This document shows positions 54,078 to 62,808 of a DNA stretch of 64,000 nt, piece by piece (the first letter of the stretch is position 1; every line of letters starts with the position of its first letter). Location of the stretch: NCBI RefSeq assembly GCF_022953055.1, contig NZ_JALJEJ010000003.1, positions 124,001 to 188,000 on the forward strand. The letters are read 5' to 3'. Made by a program: the position numbers and the translations under genes. Source of the stretch: Mucilaginibacter straminoryzae. GTDB lineage: Bacteria; Bacteroidota; Bacteroidia; Sphingobacteriales; Sphingobacteriaceae. The notes beneath the pieces are model-generated. The model was not told the origin of the DNA. It ran no database searches and was given only the letters and a program-made list of their open reading frames with translations.

Positions 54078-54846
54078 TATAGAAGAGTTTGATATGCCGT
54101 TTGAATACGGCAAATCTTTACCGTTTGAAGAACAACTGGCAGTATCTACTGAAGGAACCAATAAAATACTGGACATTCTGCAGCAGGCCGGTGTAAAAGC
54201 TACCTTTTATTGTACCGCTAATTATGCTATGCACAAGCAAGACGTGATTCAGCGCATTTTAGCAGATGGTCACGAGGTGGCTTCACACGGGTTTTATCAT
54301 ACCGAATTCAAACCGGAGCATTTGCTGCAATCGCGGTTAAAGCTCGAAGAAATAACCGGCAAGCCTGTTAAAGGTTACCGTATGGCGCGGATGATGCCGG
54401 TAGACGAAACTGAAATAGCAAAGGCGGGTTATTGGTATAACTCTTCCATCAACCCTACATGGTTACCCGGAAGGTATAATAATTTTGATAAGCCGCGTAC
54501 CTGGTTTTGGAATAAGGGAGTGTTGCAATTACCATCGTCAGTTTCCCCGCGGATCCGGTTTCCGCTTTTCTGGTTGAGTTTTCATAACCTGCCGATGTCG
54601 TTGCTGAAGTATTTCAGCGCTGCCACCCATAAAAAGGATGGCTACCTGAACCTGTACTTCCACCCCTGGGAGTTTACCGACCTGGATAAACCCCAGTTGT
54701 ACAATTTTCCCGGCTATGTAACCAAAAACACGGGAGATGCTTTTGTGAAACGTTTGACCGAATTTATTAACTGGGCGAAAGCCAAAGGTTATGTATTCAG
54801 CAGGACAGATGATTTTGCTGAAGATATCATCGTTCATTCCAGGTAA
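54058..54846 (+). CDS. Polysaccharide deacetylase (NodB-like)
   Basis: ATG 54058, inside the upstream GT2 gene, starts directly at the first strand (MILLSFDIEEFD), giving 262 residues. Key NodB features are the FDIEEFD metal Asp, the HEVASHGFYH metal-His segment and the KGYRMARM motif 3, where the usual Arg-x-Pro reads Arg-Met-Ala. A C-terminal YLNLYFHPWEF provides the catalytic His. It probably deacetylates an amino sugar in the glycan made by the two glycosyltransferases. No signal peptide is visible, so it may act in the cytosol. Confidence 0.88.
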   Translation: MILLSFDIEEFDMPFEYGKSLPFEEQLAVSTEGTNKILDILQQAGVKATFYCTANYAMHKQDVIQRILADGHEVASHGFYHTEFKPEHLLQSRLKLEEITGKPVKGYRMARMMPVDETEIAKAGYWYNSSINPTWLPGRYNNFDKPRTWFWNKGVLQLPSSVSPRIRFPLFWLSFHNLPMSLLKYFSAATHKKDGYLNLYFHPWEFTDLDKPQLYNFPGYVTKNTGDAFVKRLTEFINWAKAKGYVFSRTDDFAEDIIVHSR

Positions 54847-54854
54847 AAACAAAA

Positions 54855-54877
54855 ATCCCCTCTGTTTTAGAGGGGAT
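54855..54877. terminator. Hairpin between deacetylase and E2 genes
   Basis: A 9-bp perfect stem ATCCCCTCT / AGAGGGGAT with a five-base loop lies between two converging genes. On the minus strand it is followed by TTTTTGTTTT, so it suits termination of the minus-strand unit at least. Confidence 0.8.
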
Positions 54878-54893
54878 CAGGAATTAATTCTTC

Positions 54894-56819
54894 TTAAACG
54901 GCCCTGTTGATATCCCAGGCTTCGAGGTAATCTGATACTTTCTTGATGAAGGCTCCGCCTAATGAGCCATCTACCACGCGATGGTCGTAAGATAGCGAAA
55001 GGAACATCATATGGCGAATGGTAATCACATCGCCGTTTTTAGTTTCCATTACAGCGGGCTTTTTCTTAATGGCACCGATAGCTAATATCGCCACCTGCGG
55101 CTGGTTGATAATCGGCGTACCCATCACGTTACCAAACGTACCTACGTTGGTGATGGTAAAGGTTCCATCTTTAATTTCTTCTGGCTTCAGCTTGTTCTTA
55201 CGGGCGCGATTAGCCAAATCGTTTACAGCCTTAGCCAAACCGGTTAAGCTCAATTCGTCAGCCTTACGGATCACCGGCACAATCAGGTTGCCGCTCGGTA
55301 ATGCTGTTGCCATACCGATATTAATATTTTTACGTTTGATGATATTAGTACCATCAACGGATACGTTGATCATCGGCAAATCTTTTATAGCTGATGCAAC
55401 CGCTTCTATAAAGATTGGTGTAAAGGTTAATTTTTCCTTCTCGCGTGACTCGAAATGATTTTTTACTTTCTCGCGCCACATCACCAGGTTGGTTACGTCC
55501 ACCTCAATAAATGAAGTGACGTGCGGCGATACCTTTTTACTGTTTACCATGTGTTCCGCAATTAAACGGCGCATACGGTCCATTTCTATAATCTCATCCT
55601 CGCCGCTTATAGAAACGCTGCTGCTTGAAGGCTTTGGCTGTTCTGGCTGCGGGATATATTCTGGTCGCTGATAAACAGGCTGACCGGGATAATAAACCGG
55701 AGGGGCCTGATACACCGGTGGTTGCTGATAAATTGGCTGTTGTACATATACCGGCGGCGCCTGGAAAACCTGCGGTTGCTGGTATATTGGTTGCTGCACG
55801 TACATTGGTTGTGGCTGCGGTTGTATAAAAGCTTGTTGCTGTTGTACAGGCTGCTGCACCGGTGGTATATAAGTATTTTGTTCTGGTTGTTGCATGGTTG
55901 GCTGTTGTACCTGCGGTTGCGCTTTTTGAGCTTCTGCTACAGGTTGTGGTGCTGCCGGTTGCGCTGGCGGCGCTACAGGTTTTTGTTGTTCAACAGGTTT
56001 AGGCGCAGGTGCCGCCGATTGCGGCCTCGGCCGCTCTGGTTGAGGTGGGGCAACTTGTGGTGCTGCTGCCGGCACAGGTTCCGGTTTGGGTGGTTCCGGA
56101 GTAGCCGTAACAACAGGGCCACTTTCCTCTACTGTTTGGTTTGGAACGATAGCAGCAGCAGTTTGTACCGGCTGTTCCGGAGTGGCAGCAGGCTGCGCAA
56201 ACCGATTCTTGATATAATTCAGCAGATCATCTTTTGTTAAACGGCCTTCTGCTCCCGTTCCGGGAATGGTATCCAGTTCAGCAATGCTGATCCCCTCCTG
56301 CGAGGCAATGCTTTTCACTAACGGGGAATAGAATCTTCCCGAAAATACATTGGTAGCTTTTGCTTCGGATGGGGCAGCCGACTGTTGTACGGCAGGTCTG
56401 TTCTCTAACTGATCTACCCCAGGTATATGGTTTGCCGCAGCAGTTTGTGTTTCAGGTTGAGGAGCCGGTGTAGCTTGTTGGGCTTCTGGCTGAGCTGCAG
56501 GTGCCGGCGCTTCTTCTACTACAGGGACTTCCACAACAGGTGGCGGAGCCGCTGGCGGAACTGCATTTGCCGCATCAGCCTCGGTTTGAATAAGTGCGAT
56601 AGGCGAACCCACCTGCACCACATCATCGGCGTTGTAGAGTTGGGTGATCAGTTTACCCGAAACAGGCGATGGTACCTCAGAGTCTACTTTATCGGTAGCT
56701 ATCTCTAAAACGGCTTCGTCGGCTTCGATAAAATCACCTGGATTTTTAAGCCATTTGATGATCGTTGCTTCGGCAACGCTCTCCCCCATTTTAGGCAATA
56801 ACAGCTGGTAATTGGACAT
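54894..56819 (-). CDS. 2-oxo acid dehydrogenase E2 (dihydrolipoamide acyltransferase) with repeat-rich linker
   Basis: The 641-residue protein has one lipoyl domain (residues 1-77, lipoylated Lys44 in TDKVDSE), a Pro/Ala/Gln linker, a peripheral-subunit-binding domain (about 160-210, FYSPLVKSIASQEGISIAELDTI), a second long Gln/Pro/Tyr-rich linker (about 215-400) and the catalytic domain (about 415-641). The catalytic domain has NIGMATALPSGNLIVPVI and the active-site YDHRVVDG. E2 proteins transfer acyl groups from the lipoyl arm to CoA in the cytosol. A BCKDH-like, acetoin-like or pyruvate specificity cannot be fixed by eye. The second linker contains a perfect tandem repeat, which is unusual. 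Confidence 0.94.
   Translation of the reverse strand: MSNYQLLLPKMGESVAEATIIKWLKNPGDFIEADEAVLEIATDKVDSEVPSPVSGKLITQLYNADDVVQVGSPIALIQTEADAANAVPPAAPPPVVEVPVVEEAPAPAAQPEAQQATPAPQPETQTAAANHIPGVDQLENRPAVQQSAAPSEAKATNVFSGRFYSPLVKSIASQEGISIAELDTIPGTGAEGRLTKDDLLNYIKNRFAQPAATPEQPVQTAAAIVPNQTVEESGPVVTATPEPPKPEPVPAAAPQVAPPQPERPRPQSAAPAPKPVEQQKPVAPPAQPAAPQPVAEAQKAQPQVQQPTMQQPEQNTYIPPVQQPVQQQQAFIQPQPQPMYVQQPIYQQPQVFQAPPVYVQQPIYQQPPVYQAPPVYYPGQPVYQRPEYIPQPEQPKPSSSSVSISGEDEIIEMDRMRRLIAEHMVNSKKVSPHVTSFIEVDVTNLVMWREKVKNHFESREKEKLTFTPIFIEAVASAIKDLPMINVSVDGTNIIKRKNINIGMATALPSGNLIVPVIRKADELSLTGLAKAVNDLANRARKNKLKPEEIKDGTFTITNVGTFGNVMGTPIINQPQVAILAIGAIKKKPAVMETKNGDVITIRHMMFLSLSYDHRVVDGSLGGAFIKKVSDYLEAWDINRAV
55695..55802. 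repeat. Two tandem 54-bp units in the E2 linker
   Basis: On the minus strand this encodes two adjacent 18-residue units, residues 340-357 and 358-375, each of the form YVQQPIYQQPxVxQAPPV with two differences. The repeat is preserved at protein level and partly at DNA level, so the linker has probably expanded by slippage or unequal exchange. Confidence 0.9.
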
Positions 56820-56846
56820 AGATGAATAAAATATACTTCAATCTGC

Positions 56847-56854
56847 CAAATTTA
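56847..56854 (-). promoter_or_regulatory. Putative -7 element before the E2 gene
   Basis: On the minus strand this reads TAAATTTG, an exact TAnnTTTG match. It overlaps the last codons of cinA and lies 27 bp before the E2 start, so E2 may have a promoter of its own. Confidence 0.4.
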
Positions 56855-58114
56855 CACTATTTCACCGCTTTTACTACTATCAGTTAATAAAGTATTCAAC
56901 AGTGTAAAGGCCGTAATTGCAGCTCTTTCTATGTTTTGCTGCCTCTTAGAACCAAATGTGAATTTCTTTACAATGCGATTGGTTTTAGATGCAGCAGCTA
57001 TCCAAACCGTGCCTACAGGTTTCTCCGCCGTGCCACCTCCTGGTCCGGCCACCCCTGTTACAGCAATTGCATAGTCTGATTTAAAATTCAACAAAGCACC
57101 TTCCACCATTTCAGTTGCGGTTTCTTCGCTTACTGCTCCAAATTGCCAAAGCGTTTCGTTCTTTACGCCAAGCATGCTCTCCTTTAACTCATAGGCGTAG
57201 GAAATTGCCCCGCCTAAAAATACCGCAGAAGAACCAGGGTGCTGCGTCATTAAGTGGGAAATATAACCACCGGTACAGCTTTCAGCCACGCTGAGCGTTT
57301 CGCCCCGTGCCTCCAGCTTATCCATTATTGCTTTTTCTATCGGGATGTCGCCAATGGTAACCACTACGTTTTTTACCCGTTCTACAATCAGATTGATGTA
57401 GTGGGCAATCTGTCCGGCCAGCTGACCTTCTTTATCTTCGTAACCACTCAGGCGTAAACGCACCTGTCCTAATTTTGGCAGGTAAGCCAGTTTAACTTCT
57501 GGTGGCAGGCTTTCTTCAATATCTGCAATGCGTTCGGCAAGAAACGACTCTCCTTCTCCCGCAGTCAGTATCGTCTGGTGAATTACCTTCGGTAAATGGA
57601 ACGCAGCAGATAATTTAGGTATCACGCTTTCCTGCATTAAGTACTGCATCTCATGCGGTACACCAGGCATAGACACGTAGATCTTTCCTTCGTGGTTGAA
57701 CCACATACCCGGCGCCGTACCATTATTATTAGGTAATACTTCGCAATTTTCGGGAACCTCGGCCTGTTTAATGTTGACATCCAGCAAGGGGCGGTTGTAG
57801 CGCGCGAATATTTTTTTGACGTTTTCTAATGCGCCTTCATCCAGTTTAAAACCAACGCCGAAGTATTCAGCTAAGGTTTTCTTGGTAATATCGTCTTTGG
57901 TTGGCCCTAAGCCGCCGGTAATTAAAATCACATCCGCACGGTTACGCGCTTCGGCAAAGGCTGTCAGGATATGTTGCCGGTCATCAGAAACGGAACTGAT
58001 CTGCTTCACGCGGATTCCTGTTTCATTCAAGCGCTGGGCCATCCAGGCCGAATTAGTATCGACAATCTGCCCGATTAATATTTCATCGCCGATCGTTATT
58101 ATTTCTGCGAGCAT
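56852..58114 (-). CDS. cinA: CinA family nicotinamide-nucleotide amidase / competence-damage protein
   Basis: The 420-residue protein has the full two-domain form. The N-terminal MoaB-like domain (GDEILIGQIVDTNSAWMAQRL, ILITGGLGPTKDDITK) is an ADP-ribose pyrophosphatase-type domain. The C-terminal CinA domain (SVAESCTGGYISHLMTQHPGSS, then AVTGVAGPGGGTAEKPVGTVWIA) deamidates nicotinamide mononucleotide. The protein acts in pyridine-nucleotide recycling in the cytosol. It follows lptD after four bases and precedes the E2 gene by 32 bp. Confidence 0.94.
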   Translation of the reverse strand: MLAEIITIGDEILIGQIVDTNSAWMAQRLNETGIRVKQISSVSDDRQHILTAFAEARNRADVILITGGLGPTKDDITKKTLAEYFGVGFKLDEGALENVKKIFARYNRPLLDVNIKQAEVPENCEVLPNNNGTAPGMWFNHEGKIYVSMPGVPHEMQYLMQESVIPKLSAAFHLPKVIHQTILTAGEGESFLAERIADIEESLPPEVKLAYLPKLGQVRLRLSGYEDKEGQLAGQIAHYINLIVERVKNVVVTIGDIPIEKAIMDKLEARGETLSVAESCTGGYISHLMTQHPGSSAVFLGGAISYAYELKESMLGVKNETLWQFGAVSEETATEMVEGALLNFKSDYAIAVTGVAGPGGGTAEKPVGTVWIAAASKTNRIVKKFTFGSKRQQNIERAAITAFTLLNTLLTDSSKSGEIV

Positions 58115-58118
58115 GTTT

Positions 58119-60851
58119 TTAATTAGGATTATAATAGGTGTTATTTGTAAAGTCGCTGCGCTTGCTCAGTTTCAAGTCTTGCAAGATGGTAGATTTTACG
58201 CGCAGCATTACGCTGTACATTTTCAGGTAACCGAAGGGAATCCATTGTACAGACAAGTCCCAGCAATGCAGATCGCGGTAAATCCCTAATTGCATGGTGG
58301 TCATCTTCTGTTTACGCACATCAATATCCGAGTAGTAAGTGATCTTCCACTTTGGCGTGACGCTTACATCGCCCCTGGCCTGCACCGTATTACCAATAGT
58401 TGTGCTCAGACCATTGTTTACCAGTGAATAATTGAATGTATAACTTAGATTAACATTCCAGGGAATATTAAAGTCCACAAATGCCGATTGGTCCTGGTTG
58501 ATCATTGACAAGCGCTCTGCCTCCTGTGGCGACATTCCCGAAGCTCTCGCCGTAGTTACTGTAGAATATGGATTGTAGCTTTTACCGGTCTTACTCTTCG
58601 AATTCAAGCTGATATCTGCCGAAGCATAAAAGTTGGTCAATTGCGGCAACTTGCCATCCTGCCAGCTGTAACGATCAATCAACCTGGCGGTACGCACAAC
58701 AGCGTTATTCGCGATAGAATCACGGAAGCGTACGGAATATGGGTTAAAGTTACCACCAAAGTTGATGTTCACTTTTTGGTTGAAAACAGCGGTATGTCCG
58801 TTGAATGCGATTTGGGACAAACGGAATGAGTCTGCCGCCAGGTTATAACTACCATTAAAGGTTAAGCTTTGCAGTATAGAAATTTTCTTATCGGCCTGGG
58901 AGCTATCGGTACTTTTTGCCCGAACTTTCGCTTCAACACTGTTATCTAATGAGAAGGTAATTGCGCCGGACCGCCTGCCGGTAGGCCCACCGACTGCCGT
59001 ATTATCAAAAATAGAGTATCTCTGGGCATAATATGGATATGGAACGGTAGACTCGGTTACAATGATTTTATTATACGTTCGGTCGAGCGTGGTAAAGTCC
59101 GGCGCGTAAGAGAAGCCTATACTCGGCGTCATGACGTGCCTTATGGCCTTTATCTTGCCCTTGAAATTAGTGGTACCGTAAAGTTTGGTAGTAAAGTTTG
59201 CACCGAAAGTGTAATCGCCCGCCCTTCTGAAACCCGGAACAACCTCTGTAACTGGTTGCGTTGGATTATTTACGTTGGTACGGTCGTAATACTTACGGGT
59301 AGTCTGGAAGTTCCAATATTCATTATAAGTTGCGCTACTGCTAAACTGCAGATATTTTAACAGCGTAAGGTTCATGCTTACCGGTATGGTTTGCTTGAAA
59401 CCACTGCGCAGATATCTTAACAGGGTATCTTTATTAAACAAAACCGATTCTTTGATATTGTTAAGCGTATTTGTACCCTGCGAGGTATAGCTTACTGTAA
59501 TTTTCTGATACCATTTTTGTTCACCTACACGGTCTTTCGAATCAAAAGGGCTTAAACTCGCCATATTAAAAGAGAAAGTAGGCAATTGCAGGTTCACTGT
59601 CCGGTTGGTAATATCCTGGCTATGCTGTAAGTTAACGCTTAAATTAAAGGGGCTGTTAGGCCATGTCCGCTGGTAAGAAACGCTGGATTGCAGCGTATTT
59701 TGTGTCAACTGCTGTAGGCTATAGCTCTGCTGCCCTGGCGAACTCTGGTAATAACTACTGGTACCTGCGTTAACGGAAGCAGAGAATACCGACCCGGGAT
59801 GTGCGTTCGGGTCCTGCGCGTGCGACCATGCGATGTTGAAATTCTTACGCGCCGGATCGCCGGGGTTACCGTAATTCATCGAGGTGAAACTCAAAGCAAC
59901 AGAGCCGGTATAGTTATAGCGCTTCTGGTAAACAGAACGTTCGCGCACCTCAAAAGATCCTTTTGAATAAATGGTACCTGTTGTAGTAAGATCGATATAA
60001 TCATTCAAGGCCAGGTAATAACCAAATTCGCGCAGGAAGAAACCCAGTTTTGCATCCTCGCCAAAAGTTGGAAGGATAACACCTGATGCCCGGCTTTCCG
60101 GCTTCGGGAAGAAACCGAACGGGATACCTATAGGTATCGGCACATTTAAGATTTCCAGGTAAGCAGGGCCGGCAATGATCTGATTTTTTTCGGCAATACC
60201 CTTGGTGATCACGATGCCGAAATGCGTGTCAGGATAAGGCAAGTCGCAGGTGCTATACAACACATTGCGGTATGCCACCTCGTTTTCATTCAGCTTTTTG
60301 GCCATCCCTCCCGAAAGATAATTGGCATCCTGCTGCGACGAGGGATTGAAAACCTTCCCCTTTTTTGTCTCGTAATTGTAATAAAGTGAATCTGCCATCG
60401 TGGGCTTATCCGACTTCTGCTTCAATATCGGTCGCCCAGTATAGCGGTGCGTTTTAGGGTCTATCCTGCCGCTGGCAAATACGGTTTTATTCTTCTCGTC
60501 AAGGCGTATATAGTCTGCATCAAGCTCAAAATCTTCATAAGTAACACGTGCGCGGCCATACAAATAGCTAATCTTGTGCTCTTGGTCGGTATAGCTGGAA
60601 TCCTGCGCAGTTGCCCGTACAATAGAGTTAAGGCCGCCTTTATTTTTAGAAGTATCTTTTGCAGCCTTGGTTGGTTTAGTGCTGCGGGCTTTTATTTTAC
60701 CACCAGAACGTGTAACTTTAGGCAAACTATCCCGCCGGATAGTTGTATCGGAGCCCAATAATTGTTGTGCGATAACGTTATTAGTGAAGGCCAATAACAT
60801 ATTCGCCCCGCTAATAAACAACAGTATAAGGATTAGTCTGGCGAATTTCAA
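58119..60851 (-). CDS. lptD: LPS-assembly protein LptD-like outer-membrane barrel
   Basis: The 910-residue protein has a signal peptide, an OstA-type beta-jellyroll (about residues 90-220; LYGRARVTYEDFELDADYIRLDE, GRIDPKTHRYTGRPIL) and a large barrel. In the barrel, the segment PIGIPFGFFPKPESRASGVILPTFGEDAKLGFFLREFGYY is the family hallmark. LptD inserts LPS into the outer leaflet of the outer membrane. The divergent amidase and MCE genes are also envelope genes. The assignment rests on these landmarks; Bacteroidota members are divergent from E. coli LptD. Confidence 0.9.
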   Translation of the reverse strand: MKFARLILILLFISGANMLLAFTNNVIAQQLLGSDTTIRRDSLPKVTRSGGKIKARSTKPTKAAKDTSKNKGGLNSIVRATAQDSSYTDQEHKISYLYGRARVTYEDFELDADYIRLDEKNKTVFASGRIDPKTHRYTGRPILKQKSDKPTMADSLYYNYETKKGKVFNPSSQQDANYLSGGMAKKLNENEVAYRNVLYSTCDLPYPDTHFGIVITKGIAEKNQIIAGPAYLEILNVPIPIGIPFGFFPKPESRASGVILPTFGEDAKLGFFLREFGYYLALNDYIDLTTTGTIYSKGSFEVRERSVYQKRYNYTGSVALSFTSMNYGNPGDPARKNFNIAWSHAQDPNAHPGSVFSASVNAGTSSYYQSSPGQQSYSLQQLTQNTLQSSVSYQRTWPNSPFNLSVNLQHSQDITNRTVNLQLPTFSFNMASLSPFDSKDRVGEQKWYQKITVSYTSQGTNTLNNIKESVLFNKDTLLRYLRSGFKQTIPVSMNLTLLKYLQFSSSATYNEYWNFQTTRKYYDRTNVNNPTQPVTEVVPGFRRAGDYTFGANFTTKLYGTTNFKGKIKAIRHVMTPSIGFSYAPDFTTLDRTYNKIIVTESTVPYPYYAQRYSIFDNTAVGGPTGRRSGAITFSLDNSVEAKVRAKSTDSSQADKKISILQSLTFNGSYNLAADSFRLSQIAFNGHTAVFNQKVNINFGGNFNPYSVRFRDSIANNAVVRTARLIDRYSWQDGKLPQLTNFYASADISLNSKSKTGKSYNPYSTVTTARASGMSPQEAERLSMINQDQSAFVDFNIPWNVNLSYTFNYSLVNNGLSTTIGNTVQARGDVSVTPKWKITYYSDIDVRKQKMTTMQLGIYRDLHCWDLSVQWIPFGYLKMYSVMLRVKSTILQDLKLSKRSDFTNNTYYNPN

Positions 60852-60867
60852 AGTTTGTAGTGAATAA

Positions 60868-60875
60868 TAAATTTG
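60868..60875 (+). promoter_or_regulatory. Putative -7 element of the amidase-mce unit
   Basis: TAAATTTG is an exact TAnnTTTG match 25 bp before the ATG at 60901. It sits in the 49-bp divergent space between lptD and the amidase gene. Confidence 0.5.
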
Positions 60876-60900
60876 CAGTTAATAACAGCTTTCAAAAATA

Positions 60901-61827
60901 ATGAAAAATAAAGCATTCAGAAGTTTCATTTACAGTACTCATGCATTCGTGTTTTACTTTTTACTGTTTTCTGCCGCAGAAACCCGGGCGGCGAATTTTA
61001 ATTATGTCGATACCACTCAGCGAGAGCCCGAAACCGTAAAGAAAGATACTTTGAATACTGCTTACAGCGGTTACAAGCTGCGTACGATTGTGGTTGATGC
61101 GGGTCATGGTGGTAAGCGTCCTGGTGCGTATGGTTCCTATTCAGTTGAAAAAAATGTAACGCTTGCACTGGCATTTAAATTGCAGAAGGCCATAGAAAAA
61201 GAACTACCTGATGTAAAAGTAGTAATGACACGCACTACAGACGACGATATTTTATGGCAGAAGAGATCTGATATTGCCAATGAAAATAAAGGCGACCTGT
61301 TTATTTCCCTGCATTGCAACTCACTGGCAGATAAAGTAGTTACTGTTCGTGGCAGACGTACGCGTGTGCCCGATCAGTCTGGCCGTGGCGTGTTATTGCT
61401 GGTGTATGGTTTTCAGCGTCATGGCGACGAAACAGGCGGTGACAAAGAACAGGCAGCAGCGATAAGGGAAAACTTATTTGAAGAAAATGATGTTAAGAGC
61501 AGTACCGGGGTTGATTTTAATGATCCGACCCAGGTGATTTTGTTGAACGCATTTAAAAATAAATACAGAAAGCAAAGCATTCATTTCGCTGATATTGTGA
61601 ATGATGAGTTTAAATTTACCGATGGCAGGCCCAGTGAGGGCGTTCGTGAGCAAAGCATCCTGATTCTTTGCCATAGCGCGATGCCGGCAGTTTTGGTCGA
61701 AACAGGTTATATCAATAACCCCAAAGACGAAGCTTATTTAAATTCTGAGGACGGACAAAATGAGATTGTTGCTACCTTAGTGCGGTCATTAAAAATCTAC
61801 AAAAAGGAAGTAGAACAACCGAATTAA
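60901..61827 (+). CDS. N-acetylmuramoyl-L-alanine amidase (Amidase_3)
   Basis: The 308-residue protein has a signal peptide and then an Amidase_3 domain. The zinc ligands are in IVVDAGHGGKRPG (His), VEKNVTLAL (Glu) and LFISLHCNSL (His), and the catalytic Glu is in PAVLVETGYINNPKDE. It is of the AmiC/CwlM size class with an extra segment of about 70 residues (residues about 145-215) between the second His and the last Glu. The enzyme removes stem peptides from peptidoglycan in the periplasm. An MCE gene follows 29 bp later. Confidence 0.95.
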   Translation: MKNKAFRSFIYSTHAFVFYFLLFSAAETRAANFNYVDTTQREPETVKKDTLNTAYSGYKLRTIVVDAGHGGKRPGAYGSYSVEKNVTLALAFKLQKAIEKELPDVKVVMTRTTDDDILWQKRSDIANENKGDLFISLHCNSLADKVVTVRGRRTRVPDQSGRGVLLLVYGFQRHGDETGGDKEQAAAIRENLFEENDVKSSTGVDFNDPTQVILLNAFKNKYRKQSIHFADIVNDEFKFTDGRPSEGVREQSILILCHSAMPAVLVETGYINNPKDEAYLNSEDGQNEIVATLVRSLKIYKKEVEQPN

Positions 61828-61856
61828 CATTTATCTGAGTACTTAATTATCACATT

Positions 61857-62801
61857 TTGAAAGTATCTAACGAAACCAAAGTAGGCATATTAACAGTTAT
61901 TGCAATTACCGTACTTATCTTAGGCTATAGTTATCTGAAAGGAGGTGATGTTTTTTCGTCTTCTAACCGTTTTTACGCACTGTATAATAGCGTAGAAGGT
62001 TTAACGGTATCTAAACCGGTTTTGGTTAACGGCTTCCCTATTGGTAAGGTATCAAAGATGCAGCTGCAACCAGACGGGCGGACTATTGTAGAGTTTAAAA
62101 TTGACAATCAATATAATGTGCCGGTAAATACCCTTGCCAAATTGGAGAGTACGGACCTGTTGGGTAGTAAAGCCATTGTATTTGAATTAGGCAGCAGTAA
62201 AGAATATGCAGAAGACCGCGATACACTGCGTGCCGATATTCAGGGCAGTTTAGCAGAAAGCCTGCAGCCGATACAGAAAAAGGCCGAGCAACTCATCGCT
62301 CGCCTGGATTCTACCCTGGCTTCTGTTAATAAGATCATCAATCCTGAATTTCAGCGTAATGTAGACCGCAGCTTCCTGAGCATCGCGAATTCATTACAGA
62401 CCCTTGAAGGTACAACTAAGAAAATAGACCGTTTAATTGCCTCACAAACCGGCCACATTAACGGTATCATGTCTAATGCCGAGGTAGCTTCTTCAAACCT
62501 TAAAAACACTACCGGACATTTAACTACCATCAGTACCAATTTTGAACGGGTAAGTAACGATCTGGCCAATGCACATATCCGCGAAACACTGGAAAGTGCG
62601 AATCAAACCATTGCTAATCTGCAAGCGACAGTGGATAAAATCAACAACGGCAAGGGAAGTTTATCACTGCTGATCAATGATGACCAGATGTATAAAAACC
62701 TGAATGCTGCTTCGGGTAACTTAAACAACCTGTTTATTGATATCAAAGCACATCCAAGCCGTTACGTAAGCTTCTCGGTATTCGGGCGTAAGGATAAATA
62801 A
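61857..62801 (+). CDS. MCE-domain (MlaD-like) lipid transport protein
   Basis: The 314-residue protein starts at TTG 61857 because no ATG precedes the membrane segment in frame. One N-terminal membrane anchor (about residues 8-26, VGILTVIAITVLILGYSYL) is followed by one MCE domain (FYALYNSVEGLTVSKPVLVNGFPIGKV...) and a long helical C-terminal region (about residues 140-290), rich in Asn and Thr. It resembles MlaD of the phospholipid trafficking system, with the helical part forming a longer periplasmic needle. The permease and ATPase genes (mlaE, mlaF) are not in the window. Confidence 0.92.
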   Translation: MKVSNETKVGILTVIAITVLILGYSYLKGGDVFSSSNRFYALYNSVEGLTVSKPVLVNGFPIGKVSKMQLQPDGRTIVEFKIDNQYNVPVNTLAKLESTDLLGSKAIVFELGSSKEYAEDRDTLRADIQGSLAESLQPIQKKAEQLIARLDSTLASVNKIINPEFQRNVDRSFLSIANSLQTLEGTTKKIDRLIASQTGHINGIMSNAEVASSNLKNTTGHLTTISTNFERVSNDLANAHIRETLESANQTIANLQATVDKINNGKGSLSLLINDDQMYKNLNAASGNLNNLFIDIKAHPSRYVSFSVFGRKDK

Positions 62802-62808
62802 CCAAGGC

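Noticed and set aside
55722-56240. Plus-strand frame of 172 codons opposite the E2 linker
   Set aside because: It is the antisense of Gln/Pro codons, giving an Arg/Leu/Trp-rich product without domain signs; the E2 frame is clearly the coding one.
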